From assembly GCF_001921845.1 (NCBI RefSeq), contig NZ_MSJM01000001.1:257691-321690 (forward strand): a stretch of 64,000 nt of DNA, in the 5' to 3' direction. The translations under genes were made by a program, and so were the position numbers. The stretch is from Streptococcus cuniculi. Its GTDB lineage: Bacteria > Bacillota > Bacilli > Lactobacillales > Streptococcaceae. The notes beneath the pieces were generated by a model. It was not told where the DNA came from, did not search any database, and saw nothing but the letters and a program-made list of their open reading frames with translations. Every line of letters begins with the position of its first letter. Positions within the stretch are counted from its first letter, which is position 1. Shown here piece by piece: positions 40,233 to 47,795 of the stretch.

Positions 40233-41988
40233 TTTCCAATTCCTCCTTCGATAATTGTGAGTAGGCAATTTCTTGATAGACCTCGTTGCTGGCTAGTAAC
40301 TCCTTGTGAGTCCCTTGACCAACGACTTTTCCCTTATCCAGCACCAAAATTTGGTCGGCATCCATGATAGTTGAAATTCGCTGGGCAACAATCAACTTGG
40401 TCATTCCTGCGGTCTGTGTGGCAAGCTCCTCTCGCAAGGTGCGGTCTGTCCGATAATCCAACGCAGAGAATGAATCATCAAAAATCAGAATTTCTGGCTT
40501 ACGAGCAAGGGCACGCGCAATCGCCAAGCGCTGGCGCTGACCGCCAGAGAAGTTACTACCAGACTGGGCCACATGGGAAGACAAACCGTCTTCTTTTTCC
40601 TCAACAAAGCCTCTCGCCTGCGCCAACTCCAAGGCCTCCCAAATGGCTTCATCCGTAAGTGGGCTTTGCCTGCTTTCTCCAAAATCAATATTGCTGCGAA
40701 TATCACCTGAAAATAGCACCGCTTTTTGCGGAATGTAGCCGACTTTGGCATGCAAATCAGCCGCGCTATAGTCTCTCACATCTACACCATCCAGCAAAAT
40801 CCGCCCTTCACTCACATCGTAAAAACGCGGAATCAAGTTGACCAGAGTGGATTTTCCAGAGCCAGTCGAGCCGATAAAGGCCACCGTATCTCCTGCCTTT
40901 GCGGCAAAATTGATCTGTTCAATCACAGGTTCAGATGTATCAGAATAGCGGAAAGTCACATCCTCAAAGACAATCTGATTAGCACCTGCTGCTCCAGTTT
41001 GAGACGCTTCAGGCGACTTGATCGAAGAGGTCAAATCCAAGACTTCGTTAATCCGCTTGGTTGAGACCAAAACGCGCGGTAAAATGATAAACAAGGCGCT
41101 CATCATCATAAAGCCCATCACGACCTGCATGGCATAGGACATGAAGACCACCATATCGCTGAAAATCGGTAATTTATCGGTGAGCTCCGCCTCGTTAATC
41201 AAGTAAGCCCCAATCCAGTAAATCGCTAGGCTCAAACCGCTCGAAATCGTCATCATGACAGGATTCATAATGGCCATCAAGCGACTGACAAAGAGGTTTA
41301 AAGCTGTTAATTCCTCATTGGCCTGTGCAAATTTGCCGTCCTGATAGTCTTCAGCATTGTAGGCCCGAACGACACGAATACCAGATAGACCTTCTCTGGT
41401 CACGCTGTTGAGACGGTCGGTCAATTTTTGGACAATGGTCTGCTTTGGAAAAGCCAAAGTGACCAAAATGGTCATCATGACCAGGTTAATCAAGACTGCA
41501 ACGACAACTGCCCAGAGCCAATGGTCTGATTTTCCAACGATTTTGCTCAAAGCCCACATCGCCATAATCGGCCCACGAGTTGCTACCTGCAAACCCATGG
41601 TAAACAAAAGCTGAATCTGGGTCAAATCATTGGTCGTCCGTGTCAACAAACTAGGAATGCTAAAACGTTTGATTTCCGCATCCGAATAATCAAGGACACG
41701 GTGAAAAATATCCTTACGCAAACGGGTCGTAAAGCTCGCAGCCAAGCGCGAGGCCATAAAGCCAACCATGACAGAAGATACAAAACTAGCAAGAGACAAG
41801 CCTAGCATTTTCAAGCCAGGCGACCAAAGGTCTGATGCAGTCGTGTCTGGCAATTGCAAGAGCTTGGTGATTTCGGACATATAGGTCGGCACTTCTAATT
41901 CCAGCCAAACAGTCAAACAGACAAAGGCAATGCTGGCTAGAATCATCAACCGCTCTTTGCCATTTAAACGGTTCAATAGTTTACTCAT
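40222..41988 (-). CDS. Heterodimeric ABC exporter subunit (multidrug type), degenerate ATPase half
   Basis: A 588-residue half-transporter with an N-terminal six-helix domain and an ATPase domain: Walker A GSTGSGKSTLVNLIPRF, signature FSGGQRQRLAIARAL, Walker B ILIFDDSFSALD. The Asp following the Walker B Asp replaces the usual catalytic Glu, so this half contributes the degenerate site of a heterodimer. The start overlaps the marR stop (ATGA), showing translational coupling. Confidence 0.93.
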   Translation of the reverse strand: MSKLLNRLNGKERLMILASIAFVCLTVWLELEVPTYMSEITKLLQLPDTTASDLWSPGLKMLGLSLASFVSSVMVGFMASRLAASFTTRLRKDIFHRVLDYSDAEIKRFSIPSLLTRTTNDLTQIQLLFTMGLQVATRGPIMAMWALSKIVGKSDHWLWAVVVAVLINLVMMTILVTLAFPKQTIVQKLTDRLNSVTREGLSGIRVVRAYNAEDYQDGKFAQANEELTALNLFVSRLMAIMNPVMMTISSGLSLAIYWIGAYLINEAELTDKLPIFSDMVVFMSYAMQVVMGFMMMSALFIILPRVLVSTKRINEVLDLTSSIKSPEASQTGAAGANQIVFEDVTFRYSDTSEPVIEQINFAAKAGDTVAFIGSTGSGKSTLVNLIPRFYDVSEGRILLDGVDVRDYSAADLHAKVGYIPQKAVLFSGDIRSNIDFGESRQSPLTDEAIWEALELAQARGFVEEKEDGLSSHVAQSGSNFSGGQRQRLAIARALARKPEILIFDDSFSALDYRTDRTLREELATQTAGMTKLIVAQRISTIMDADQILVLDKGKVVGQGTHKELLASNEVYQEIAYSQLSKEELENGK

Positions 41989-42437
41989 TCTTTCTCCTTC
42001 TGCTCAATTTTTTCTAGATTCTGATGAAGTTCTTGGATGACTTTTGAAAAGACAGCTAAATCTTCTGGCGCAATACCCGCCACCAATTGCTGGCGCAAAT
42101 CGCCCCAAAAGTCACTCATTTTTTTGCTTTTTTCCTTGGCGCTATCCGATAGACGGACAATTTTCTTGCGTTTATCAACCTTGGACGGCTCTACCACGAT
42201 AAAGCCATTTTTTTCCATCCGCTTGATGAGGTTGCTCGCAACGGATTTAGAAATCTTTAAATGGTGCTCAATATCTTTAATAAAGATTTCTTTATCCTGA
42301 TGAAGGGCTAAATAGTGCAACACATGCCCCTGCGGTCCTCCGAGCAAGTCCATATCCGCATTTTTTGCCACCGAGTGGACGACAGAGCCCATTTTATGGG
42401 CTAATCTTTTAAATTCTTGAAGTGGATCCGTTGTCAT
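41985..42437 (-). CDS. MarR family transcriptional regulator
   Basis: A 150-residue winged-helix regulator, first in the operon with the exporter pair. The recognition region IKDIEHHLKISKSVASNLIKRMEKNG (in part LKISKSVASNLIKRM) and the wing FIVVEPSKVDKRKKIVRLSDSA are clear. Two matching palindromes overlap its promoter, indicating autoregulation and control of the exporter by a small ligand or drug. Confidence 0.92.
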   Translation of the reverse strand: MTTDPLQEFKRLAHKMGSVVHSVAKNADMDLLGGPQGHVLHYLALHQDKEIFIKDIEHHLKISKSVASNLIKRMEKNGFIVVEPSKVDKRKKIVRLSDSAKEKSKKMSDFWGDLRQQLVAGIAPEDLAVFSKVIQELHQNLEKIEQKEKE

Positions 42438-42457
42438 ATTCTATTCCTCTCTAATTC

Positions 42458-42521
42458 GTTATCATGAGAACCATTTTAGCACTTTCTTATCAGATGTCAA
42501 GAAGAACGTTCTCATGAGAAC
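42458..42521 (-). promoter_or_regulatory. marR-exporter promoter with two MarR operators
   Basis: On the minus strand -35 TTGACA (42495-42500) and -10 TAAAAT (42473-42478) are 16 bp apart. Two palindromes flank it: GTTCTCATGAGAAC (42508-42521, perfect) just upstream of the -35 and GTTATCATGAGAAC (42458-42471, one mismatch) over the start site. Their centres are 50 bp apart, close to five helical turns. Confidence 0.85.
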
Positions 42522-42614
42522 GATTTCTTAGAACACTATTTTTCAACCTTTTCTACTCCTAGGATTTATGGTATACTAGCTAAATATATTCATTGGAAGG
42601 AAAGGCTGACATCT

Positions 42615-43610
42615 ATGATTCTTCACCTCATTTGGCTACTCCCTGCCCTCTTATTTATCGTCCTCTTTCTCATCGAACCTAGGCGCCTGATCAATGCCTA
42701 TCTTTTTTTCATTACCCTCATTCTCTTTGCGGCCATTGTCGCGGGCTTCTTTGTCGTACAACTAAGTCTCTGGGATAGGCAAACGGCTATTATCATCTTG
42801 ATTGGTGGGCTTCTGCTCATTCCACTAAGTGTAGTTCTATCAACCGTCTATCTCCTCTTTAACGGAAAACAGATGATGACCTTTGAAGGACGTAGACTGG
42901 CCAATCTCCTCTCGCTTTTTTACGGTCTAGGCATCCTCCTCACTCTGGCTCTCCACTTCCTATCTCACTATTTTATCATTGCAAAATTGGCAGCGCTACT
43001 CGATAATCTTCTCGTCTATGGGAGTTTTCTCTACCTATCCTATGTCATCTACGGACTTTTTTACAATCTCTTTCCTCTCACCTACCAGCCTGACTACATC
43101 ATTGTCCTCGGTTCTGGGCTAATAGGTGACAAGGTTCCGCCCCTACTTGCACAGCGTCTAGACAAGGGACTCTTCTACTATGAAAAATTTGGCAAACAGC
43201 CGACCATCATCGTTTCTGGCGGTCAAGGCAGTGATGAAAACATCTCCGAAGCCAAGGCCATGTCCCGCTATCTGCTAGATAAGGGGCTTCCTGCCAACAA
43301 ACTTCTGCTCGAGCAGCAGTCCACCACCACCCTTGAAAACCTGACCTTTTCACAGAAATTGATTGGTGAAAAACAAGAAACGACACCTCGCTTTCTAGTC
43401 GTGACCAATAGTTTTCACTCCTTGCGAGCAGGGATTTACATGCGAAAACTGGGTCTCAAAGGCCGTAGTGTCGGCTCGAAAACGGCCCTTTACTACCTGC
43501 CGAGCGCTTGGATTCGTGAAAGCGTTGGTCTTGTTGTCATGTACTGGAAGTGGCATGCAGTCATCATCGGACTCAACATTTTATCTTGGATTAGTTCATT
43601 CTTTTTCTAA
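42615..43610 (+). CDS. YdcF family (DUF218) membrane protein
   Basis: A 331-residue protein with about five membrane helices in the first 150 residues and a C-terminal DUF218 domain (YIIVLGSGLIGDKVPPLLAQRL, in part VLGSGLIGDKVPPLLAQR; IIVSGGQGSDENISEA; LLEQQSTTTLENL; FLVVTNSFHSLRA). The family includes SanA/ElyC-like proteins linked to envelope integrity. It has a GGAAGG RBS and a TATACT box about 45 bases upstream. It is divergent from the marR operon. Confidence 0.88.
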   Translation: MILHLIWLLPALLFIVLFLIEPRRLINAYLFFITLILFAAIVAGFFVVQLSLWDRQTAIIILIGGLLLIPLSVVLSTVYLLFNGKQMMTFEGRRLANLLSLFYGLGILLTLALHFLSHYFIIAKLAALLDNLLVYGSFLYLSYVIYGLFYNLFPLTYQPDYIIVLGSGLIGDKVPPLLAQRLDKGLFYYEKFGKQPTIIVSGGQGSDENISEAKAMSRYLLDKGLPANKLLLEQQSTTTLENLTFSQKLIGEKQETTPRFLVVTNSFHSLRAGIYMRKLGLKGRSVGSKTALYYLPSAWIRESVGLVVMYWKWHAVIIGLNILSWISSFFF

Positions 43611-43639
43611 TATTTAAATGCTATAGTCTTTTGAATGAA

Positions 43640-43700
43640 CTTTGATACATCGTCACTTTCGACTTGCCGTACTCATAGTCAATGAAAATCAAAATGAACA
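43640..43700. repeat. BOX-like repeat remnant
   Basis: On the minus strand TTTTGATTTTCATTGACTA followed by TGAGTACGGCAAGTCG resembles the boxC end and part of boxA of streptococcal BOX elements (GATTTTCATTGAGTA). It lies between convergent genes, next to the terminator of the second Rgg gene. Confidence 0.5.
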
Positions 43701-43706
43701 CAGAGA

Positions 43707-43730
43707 AAAAAGAGCCAGCCGGCTCTTTTT
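43707..43730 (-). terminator. Terminator after the second Rgg gene
   Basis: Arms AAAAAGAGCC and GGCTCTTTTT with a four-base loop. It lies 16 bases beyond the stop codon. Confidence 0.85.
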
Positions 43731-43746
43731 CTATGCTCGCATCTTA

Positions 43747-44661
43747 CTATTTCCCATACTCCTGCCAATCAGACTCCCACTCTGACATCAGTTGTTGACG
43801 AAGGTAGGTATCACGCAGGACATGTGAAAATGCCAAAGCCTGTTGATAGGACTTTCGTGCCAAAGCAACATCTTGGCGGAACATCATGGCGCATTTCCAT
43901 TCTAAAAGATAGACAACGGCTTTTTTCTGATAATCCTGTGTCAGCTCCATCATCTGCTCTAGTAAGGCAAGCATCTCCCTGTGTTTATAGGCAAGTCCAT
44001 ATTGTAAACCTGCCGTCAGACAGGCAATCAAGACATCACGCAAGATAAACCATTCTTCAATTTTTAAGTGCTGGTCCTGTTCCAACAGACAATCAACCAT
44101 CTGCCTATAAAAGGGTTCTTCAAGTAAATCCTCTATTAACTGACAGGCTAAAAAATAAACATGGATGAGCAGCAAATCGTTGATACCATAAACTTTACGG
44201 CGCTGAACCTGCTCTAGGTAATCATCAAAAATCTGCGTTCGTGTGGCAGGCTTTATCCCTCGACACATCCGTATGCGACAGCGCAAAATCCAGATAATGA
44301 CGCGCTCGTCTTCTGGTAGTTGGTCATAGAACCGTTCTGCCATTTCCTCCACACAGGCCGCCATCTCATCCAACTTTTCCTCCTGCCCAAAAGCAGACAA
44401 ACGTAGGGCAAGGTATTTCAAATCCAGATAGTCTTGTGGCAGCGCAACATAGTATTTCATCAATTGATAGGTTGGAATCGCTAAACGCGAAGCAATAAAT
44501 TCGATTTTGGCCAAGGTCGGCTTTGAGTGACCAGATTCTAGTCGCGTTAACTGTCTGACAGATAGGCAGGCCTCATCTCCACATAAGTCTTCCTTGGTCC
44601 ATCTCCGTTCTAAGCGTAAAGTTCGAATAAACTCTCCGAAAGTCATCTTTTCCTTTTCCAT
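43747..44661 (-). CDS. Rgg/ComR-type transcriptional regulator (second of two)
   Basis: A 304-residue cytosolic regulator with an N-terminal HTH (TFGEFIRTLRLERRWTKEDL, CLSVRQLTRLESGHSKPTL) and a C-terminal helical TPR-like peptide-binding domain. The CGDEACLSVRQLTRLESG block is close to ComR (xxLTVRQLIRIEKGES). ATG 44661 gives the N-terminus matching its neighbour at 45779; an in-frame ATG at 44646 with AAGGA upstream is an alternative. It lies 82 bases after the tiny peptide gene. No peptide gene is visible downstream of this copy. Confidence 0.85.
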   Translation of the reverse strand: MEKEKMTFGEFIRTLRLERRWTKEDLCGDEACLSVRQLTRLESGHSKPTLAKIEFIASRLAIPTYQLMKYYVALPQDYLDLKYLALRLSAFGQEEKLDEMAACVEEMAERFYDQLPEDERVIIWILRCRIRMCRGIKPATRTQIFDDYLEQVQRRKVYGINDLLLIHVYFLACQLIEDLLEEPFYRQMVDCLLEQDQHLKIEEWFILRDVLIACLTAGLQYGLAYKHREMLALLEQMMELTQDYQKKAVVYLLEWKCAMMFRQDVALARKSYQQALAFSHVLRDTYLRQQLMSEWESDWQEYGK

Positions 44662-44742
44662 CTCCAACAACACCTATTTATCAACAGAAAAAGGCGGGAA
44701 GGCTCTGTTCCCTTGGCCTATTTTCCTATAGTAGACACTGCA

Positions 44743-44799
44743 TCAACAGCAGGTCCACCATTTTAATTGCGATAATAGATACCAAAATTCTTTCAACAC
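44743..44799 (-). CDS. Candidate signalling peptide (ComS-like, WW motif), 18 codons
   Basis: Small gene for MLKEFWYLLSQLKWWTCC. The RBS AAAGGAGGAG is one of the strongest in the window and lies 4 bases before GTG 44799 (8 bases before the alternative TTG 44796). The peptide is hydrophobic with a Lys near each end and a C-terminal WW, like ComS/XIP pheromones whose mature tail contains Trp-Trp. It lies between two ComR-type Rgg genes and has its own ComR-box-like promoter. The product would be exported, trimmed and re-imported by an oligopeptide permease to act on the adjacent Rgg. The mature form (perhaps the last 7-8 residues) is inference. Confidence 0.65.
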   Translation of the reverse strand: MLKEFWYLLSQLKWWTCC

Positions 44800-44827
44800 G
44801 GCTCCTCCTTTCCTTCAAGATGTATTT

Positions 44828-44869
44828 ATTATAAATAAACACGCCGAAGAAAAACAGGACAAAAATGTC
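44828..44869 (-). promoter_or_regulatory. ComR-box-like dyad and promoter of the peptide gene
   Basis: On the minus strand GACA-TTTT-TGTC (44858-44869) matches the core spacing of ComR boxes (GACA-N4-TGTC). It is followed by a T-rich stretch and a perfect -10 TATAAT (44828-44833), 24 bases after the dyad, with no good -35. This activator-dependent layout is the one used by ComR/SarF-type regulators. The dyad overlaps the stop codon of the upstream rgg gene. Confidence 0.65.
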
Positions 44870-45779
44870 ATGCTGTAGGCAAACCCTGCTCCAAATAATG
44901 CTCTTTCCACTCGTCAAACTTTCGCAAGGCTCCCTCATAGCCAATCGTAGAAATTGAGTTCAGTAGCTCCTCTACCTTTTTCTCTGCTAGCTGACGGTTT
45001 TTCAGAAATAAAATCTGGCATTCCTGCAAGTGAACAATCGGTAGATTTTGAAAATCTTGTATCTGCTTCATGATTTCCTTACTCTGCTTCACCAGCTGAC
45101 CAATCCCGTCACAATAGCCATTATTCAACCCTACTGCCACACAGGTCACATAAACCGTAGATAAGAGGAAGAGCTGCTCAACAGGCAAATGTTGGTCTTG
45201 GGCCAACAAACCGTTCACAAAGTGCCGATACAACCTGCGATTAAACAGACTATTGTCCAAATAAACACAATAAAAATACAACTCTAACAGTAGCAGATCA
45301 TTGACCTGATAGACAGACCTTTGCTTGACCTGCTCAAAATATTCCTCCAACATGCGGTTGCCAAAGGTTGGCTGACCGGTTACAAAAACATCCACCCATG
45401 ATTGCAAGACATCAACCGCCACCTGTTCATCCTCTGGCAAATCATCGTAAAACTCCTCATACATCTCAAGGAGATAGGCTTCTTTTTGGGCGACAAGTGT
45501 CGATTGACCAAACAAGCCTGTCCTCATCACCAAGTATTTTAAGTCGAGGTAGCGTTTGGGCAACTCTACATAATCTTCCATCAGTTGATAGATAGGCACG
45601 GCTAAACGATCTGCTAAATATTCGATTTTGGTCAAGGTTGGCTTTGATTCTCCTTTTTCCAGACGAACCAGCTGACGGACAGACAATTCTTTCTCATCAC
45701 CACAGAGCATTTCACGGCTTAACCCCTTTTCCTCACGCAGGGTTCTGACAATTTGACCAAATGTTTTATGAGAACTCAT
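44868..45779 (-). CDS. Rgg/ComR-type transcriptional regulator (first of two)
   Basis: A 303-residue regulator. The N-terminal HTH (TFGQIVRTLREEKGLSREML, CGDEKELSVRQLVRLEKGES) is strikingly ComR-like; the remaining 230 residues form helical repeats that would bind a short pheromone. The RBS GGGGAGGA is strong. The WW-peptide gene lies 69 bases downstream with a ComR-box-like promoter at the rgg stop codon. It is about half identical by eye to the second Rgg in its HTH. It could be a competence ComR or, more likely, a paralogue of the ScuR/SarF kind controlling a bacteriocin or the adjacent exporter. Confidence 0.88.
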   Translation of the reverse strand: MSSHKTFGQIVRTLREEKGLSREMLCGDEKELSVRQLVRLEKGESKPTLTKIEYLADRLAVPIYQLMEDYVELPKRYLDLKYLVMRTGLFGQSTLVAQKEAYLLEMYEEFYDDLPEDEQVAVDVLQSWVDVFVTGQPTFGNRMLEEYFEQVKQRSVYQVNDLLLLELYFYCVYLDNSLFNRRLYRHFVNGLLAQDQHLPVEQLFLLSTVYVTCVAVGLNNGYCDGIGQLVKQSKEIMKQIQDFQNLPIVHLQECQILFLKNRQLAEKKVEELLNSISTIGYEGALRKFDEWKEHYLEQGLPTA

Positions 45780-45819
45780 TCCTCCCCTTTCTTTCTCATC
45801 TTTTCAATAAATAGAAAAA

Positions 45820-45851
45820 GCAAGAGACTGGACCTTCGCCCAGTTCCTTGC
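45820..45851 (-). terminator. Terminator-like hairpin in the leader of the first Rgg gene
   Basis: On the minus strand GCAAGGAACTGG/CCAGTCTCTTGC (one mismatch) is followed by TTTTT, 35 bases before the rgg RBS. The likely promoter (-10 TATAAT at 45910-45915) lies upstream of the hairpin, so it may attenuate rgg transcription. Confidence 0.6.
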
Positions 45852-45982
45852 ATATCGGAAATCCATTCATGGCAAGTGGCGAAAACGCTTGGTTTCAGCT
45901 ACTTGTTCTATTATAGAGCTTATTTTAGCAAAGTTTCATTTCGTTTTCAACATCAATTTTCAGAAACATAGATAAAACATAG

Positions 45983-46012
45983 ATAAAAAGAGCCAATTTT
46001 GACTCTTTTTAT
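45983..46012 (-). terminator. Terminator after the second exporter operon
   Basis: Arms ATAAAAAGAG and CTCTTTTTAT around a 10-base loop; it overlaps the stop codon of the exporter gene. Confidence 0.75.
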
Positions 46013-47787
46013 GCACTTTCTTCTTTTTTTGCGAATTGACTAGTATAGAGATCATAATAGAAGCCTCTATCAGCTAGAAGACTCTGATGATTTCCTTGCT
46101 CGATGATTTGTCCATCTTTTAGCACCAAAATCTTATCAGCTTCTTGAATGGTTGATAAACGGTGGGCGATGACAAAGCTGGTCCGACCTTTCATCAAGTT
46201 TTTCATGGCTTTTTGAATCAAGAGTTCCAAGCGTGTATCAACGGAACTCGTCGCCTCATCCAAAATCAGAATTTTTGGATCCGCTAGAAGCGCCCGTGCA
46301 ATGGTCAAGAGCTGCTTTTGACCGAGCGAAATATTGCTCGATTCCTGATTCATCTCCATGTTGTAACCACCTGGCAGGGTTCGGATAAAGTGATCAACAT
46401 TTGCAGCCTTGGCTGCAGCTATAATCTCCTCATCTGTCGCCTGCAAGTTCCCAAAGCGAAGATTTTCCTTGATTGTCCCCTCATAAAGCCAAGCATCTTG
46501 CAAGACCATCCCAAACTGCTGGCGGTATTCCTGACGCGAAAGATGGCGAATATCATGCCCATCGACTGTAATCGAGCCGCTGGTCACATCATAGAACCGC
46601 ATCAGAAGATTGATGAGAGTTGTCTTTCCAGCCCCTGTTGGTCCGACAATGGCGACCATTTCGCCAGGCTCGACTTCTAGGTTAAAATCACGAATCAAGG
46701 GCTTGTTTTCCACATATTGGAAATCGACATGCTGGAAGCTGACTTGACCTGTCAAATCATGCTCTAAATGCTCGGTCACATCCATCGGCTCATCGGCTTC
46801 ATCCAAGACTTGGAAAATCCGTTCGAGCGATGATTTAGCACTCTGCAAGGGACCCGCCAACTGGGTCAGGGTCTGAATAGGCTGGCTGACCTGCCAAACG
46901 TATTGAACAAAGGCTTGCATATTCCCGATTGTCAAACGCCCTGCAATGACCTGCAAACCACCGACCACCGCAACAATTAGATAGGTCAGGTCAGACACCG
47001 CATGAAGAATCGGCATCATTAGTCCAGAGATAAAACTCGCCTTAAAACCAGCCTGTTGCAAGATCGCTGTAATGTCTTGAAAATCCTCTGTGGACGCTTC
47101 CTCACGACCGTAGAGTTTCAGAACATTAAAGCCTGATAAATTCTCCTGCACAAAGCCATTGAGCCGTCCCAAAATAGCGGCCTGCTCCTTGAAATAGGGC
47201 TGCGATTTCTTGAGAATAAGCTGCGCTCCGAAGTAGGTCAGAGGAATGCTGACCATAACAATCAGCGCCAATTTGAGATTTAAAAAGAGCATCATGGCAA
47301 CGACGAGGGTAATGGTAAAGATAGCGTTGACCAACTGAAGCACACTTTGCTGGAGGGCATTTGACACCGTCTCCACATCACTCGTGAAACGCCCCAAGAT
47401 ATCTCCAAACTGCTGCTTGTCAAAATACGATACCGAAATGCGATTGATTTTTCGGCTCAAATCATTGCGCAAATCCGCCACCGTCTGCTGAACCGCATTG
47501 GTCATGAAATAATTGGAATAATAGGCTCCGATTTCATAAAAGAGGGCGCGGACAAAATATAGCAGTAAAATCCAGAAAATATAGGTCGCGTTAATCCCTG
47601 CACCTGCCACTCCTCTTGCCATATCCATGAGATTTTTGGTCAATTCGGTAATGGCAAGTCCTAGTACAAAAGGTTCCAAGACACTCATCACGACACTCAA
47701 AATCTTGAGGAAAACGGCGGCGAAAAGCGCCAGTTTGTACACTTTCAAATAGCTCCATAAACGAGCAAAACTAGATGATGTTTTCAT
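46009..47787 (-). CDS. Heterodimeric ABC exporter subunit, canonical ATPase half
   Basis: A 592-residue half-transporter with six membrane helices and an ATPase domain: Walker A GPTGAGKTTLINLLMRFYDV, signature ISLGQKQLLTIARALL, Walker B ILILDEATSSVDTR with catalytic Glu. It is similar in build to the protein at 38484 and is paired with the degenerate half 8 bases upstream. The substrate is unknown; peptide or drug export are possible given the Rgg genes next door. Confidence 0.93.
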   Translation of the reverse strand: MKTSSSFARLWSYLKVYKLALFAAVFLKILSVVMSVLEPFVLGLAITELTKNLMDMARGVAGAGINATYIFWILLLYFVRALFYEIGAYYSNYFMTNAVQQTVADLRNDLSRKINRISVSYFDKQQFGDILGRFTSDVETVSNALQQSVLQLVNAIFTITLVVAMMLFLNLKLALIVMVSIPLTYFGAQLILKKSQPYFKEQAAILGRLNGFVQENLSGFNVLKLYGREEASTEDFQDITAILQQAGFKASFISGLMMPILHAVSDLTYLIVAVVGGLQVIAGRLTIGNMQAFVQYVWQVSQPIQTLTQLAGPLQSAKSSLERIFQVLDEADEPMDVTEHLEHDLTGQVSFQHVDFQYVENKPLIRDFNLEVEPGEMVAIVGPTGAGKTTLINLLMRFYDVTSGSITVDGHDIRHLSRQEYRQQFGMVLQDAWLYEGTIKENLRFGNLQATDEEIIAAAKAANVDHFIRTLPGGYNMEMNQESSNISLGQKQLLTIARALLADPKILILDEATSSVDTRLELLIQKAMKNLMKGRTSFVIAHRLSTIQEADKILVLKDGQIIEQGNHQSLLADRGFYYDLYTSQFAKKEESA

Positions 47788-47795
47788 GCTTCCTC

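Noticed and set aside
45786..45870. 24-codon leader peptide (MNGFPICKELGEG...) before the first Rgg gene
   Set aside because: No RBS and overlaps the terminator-like stem; much weaker than the WW-peptide gene.
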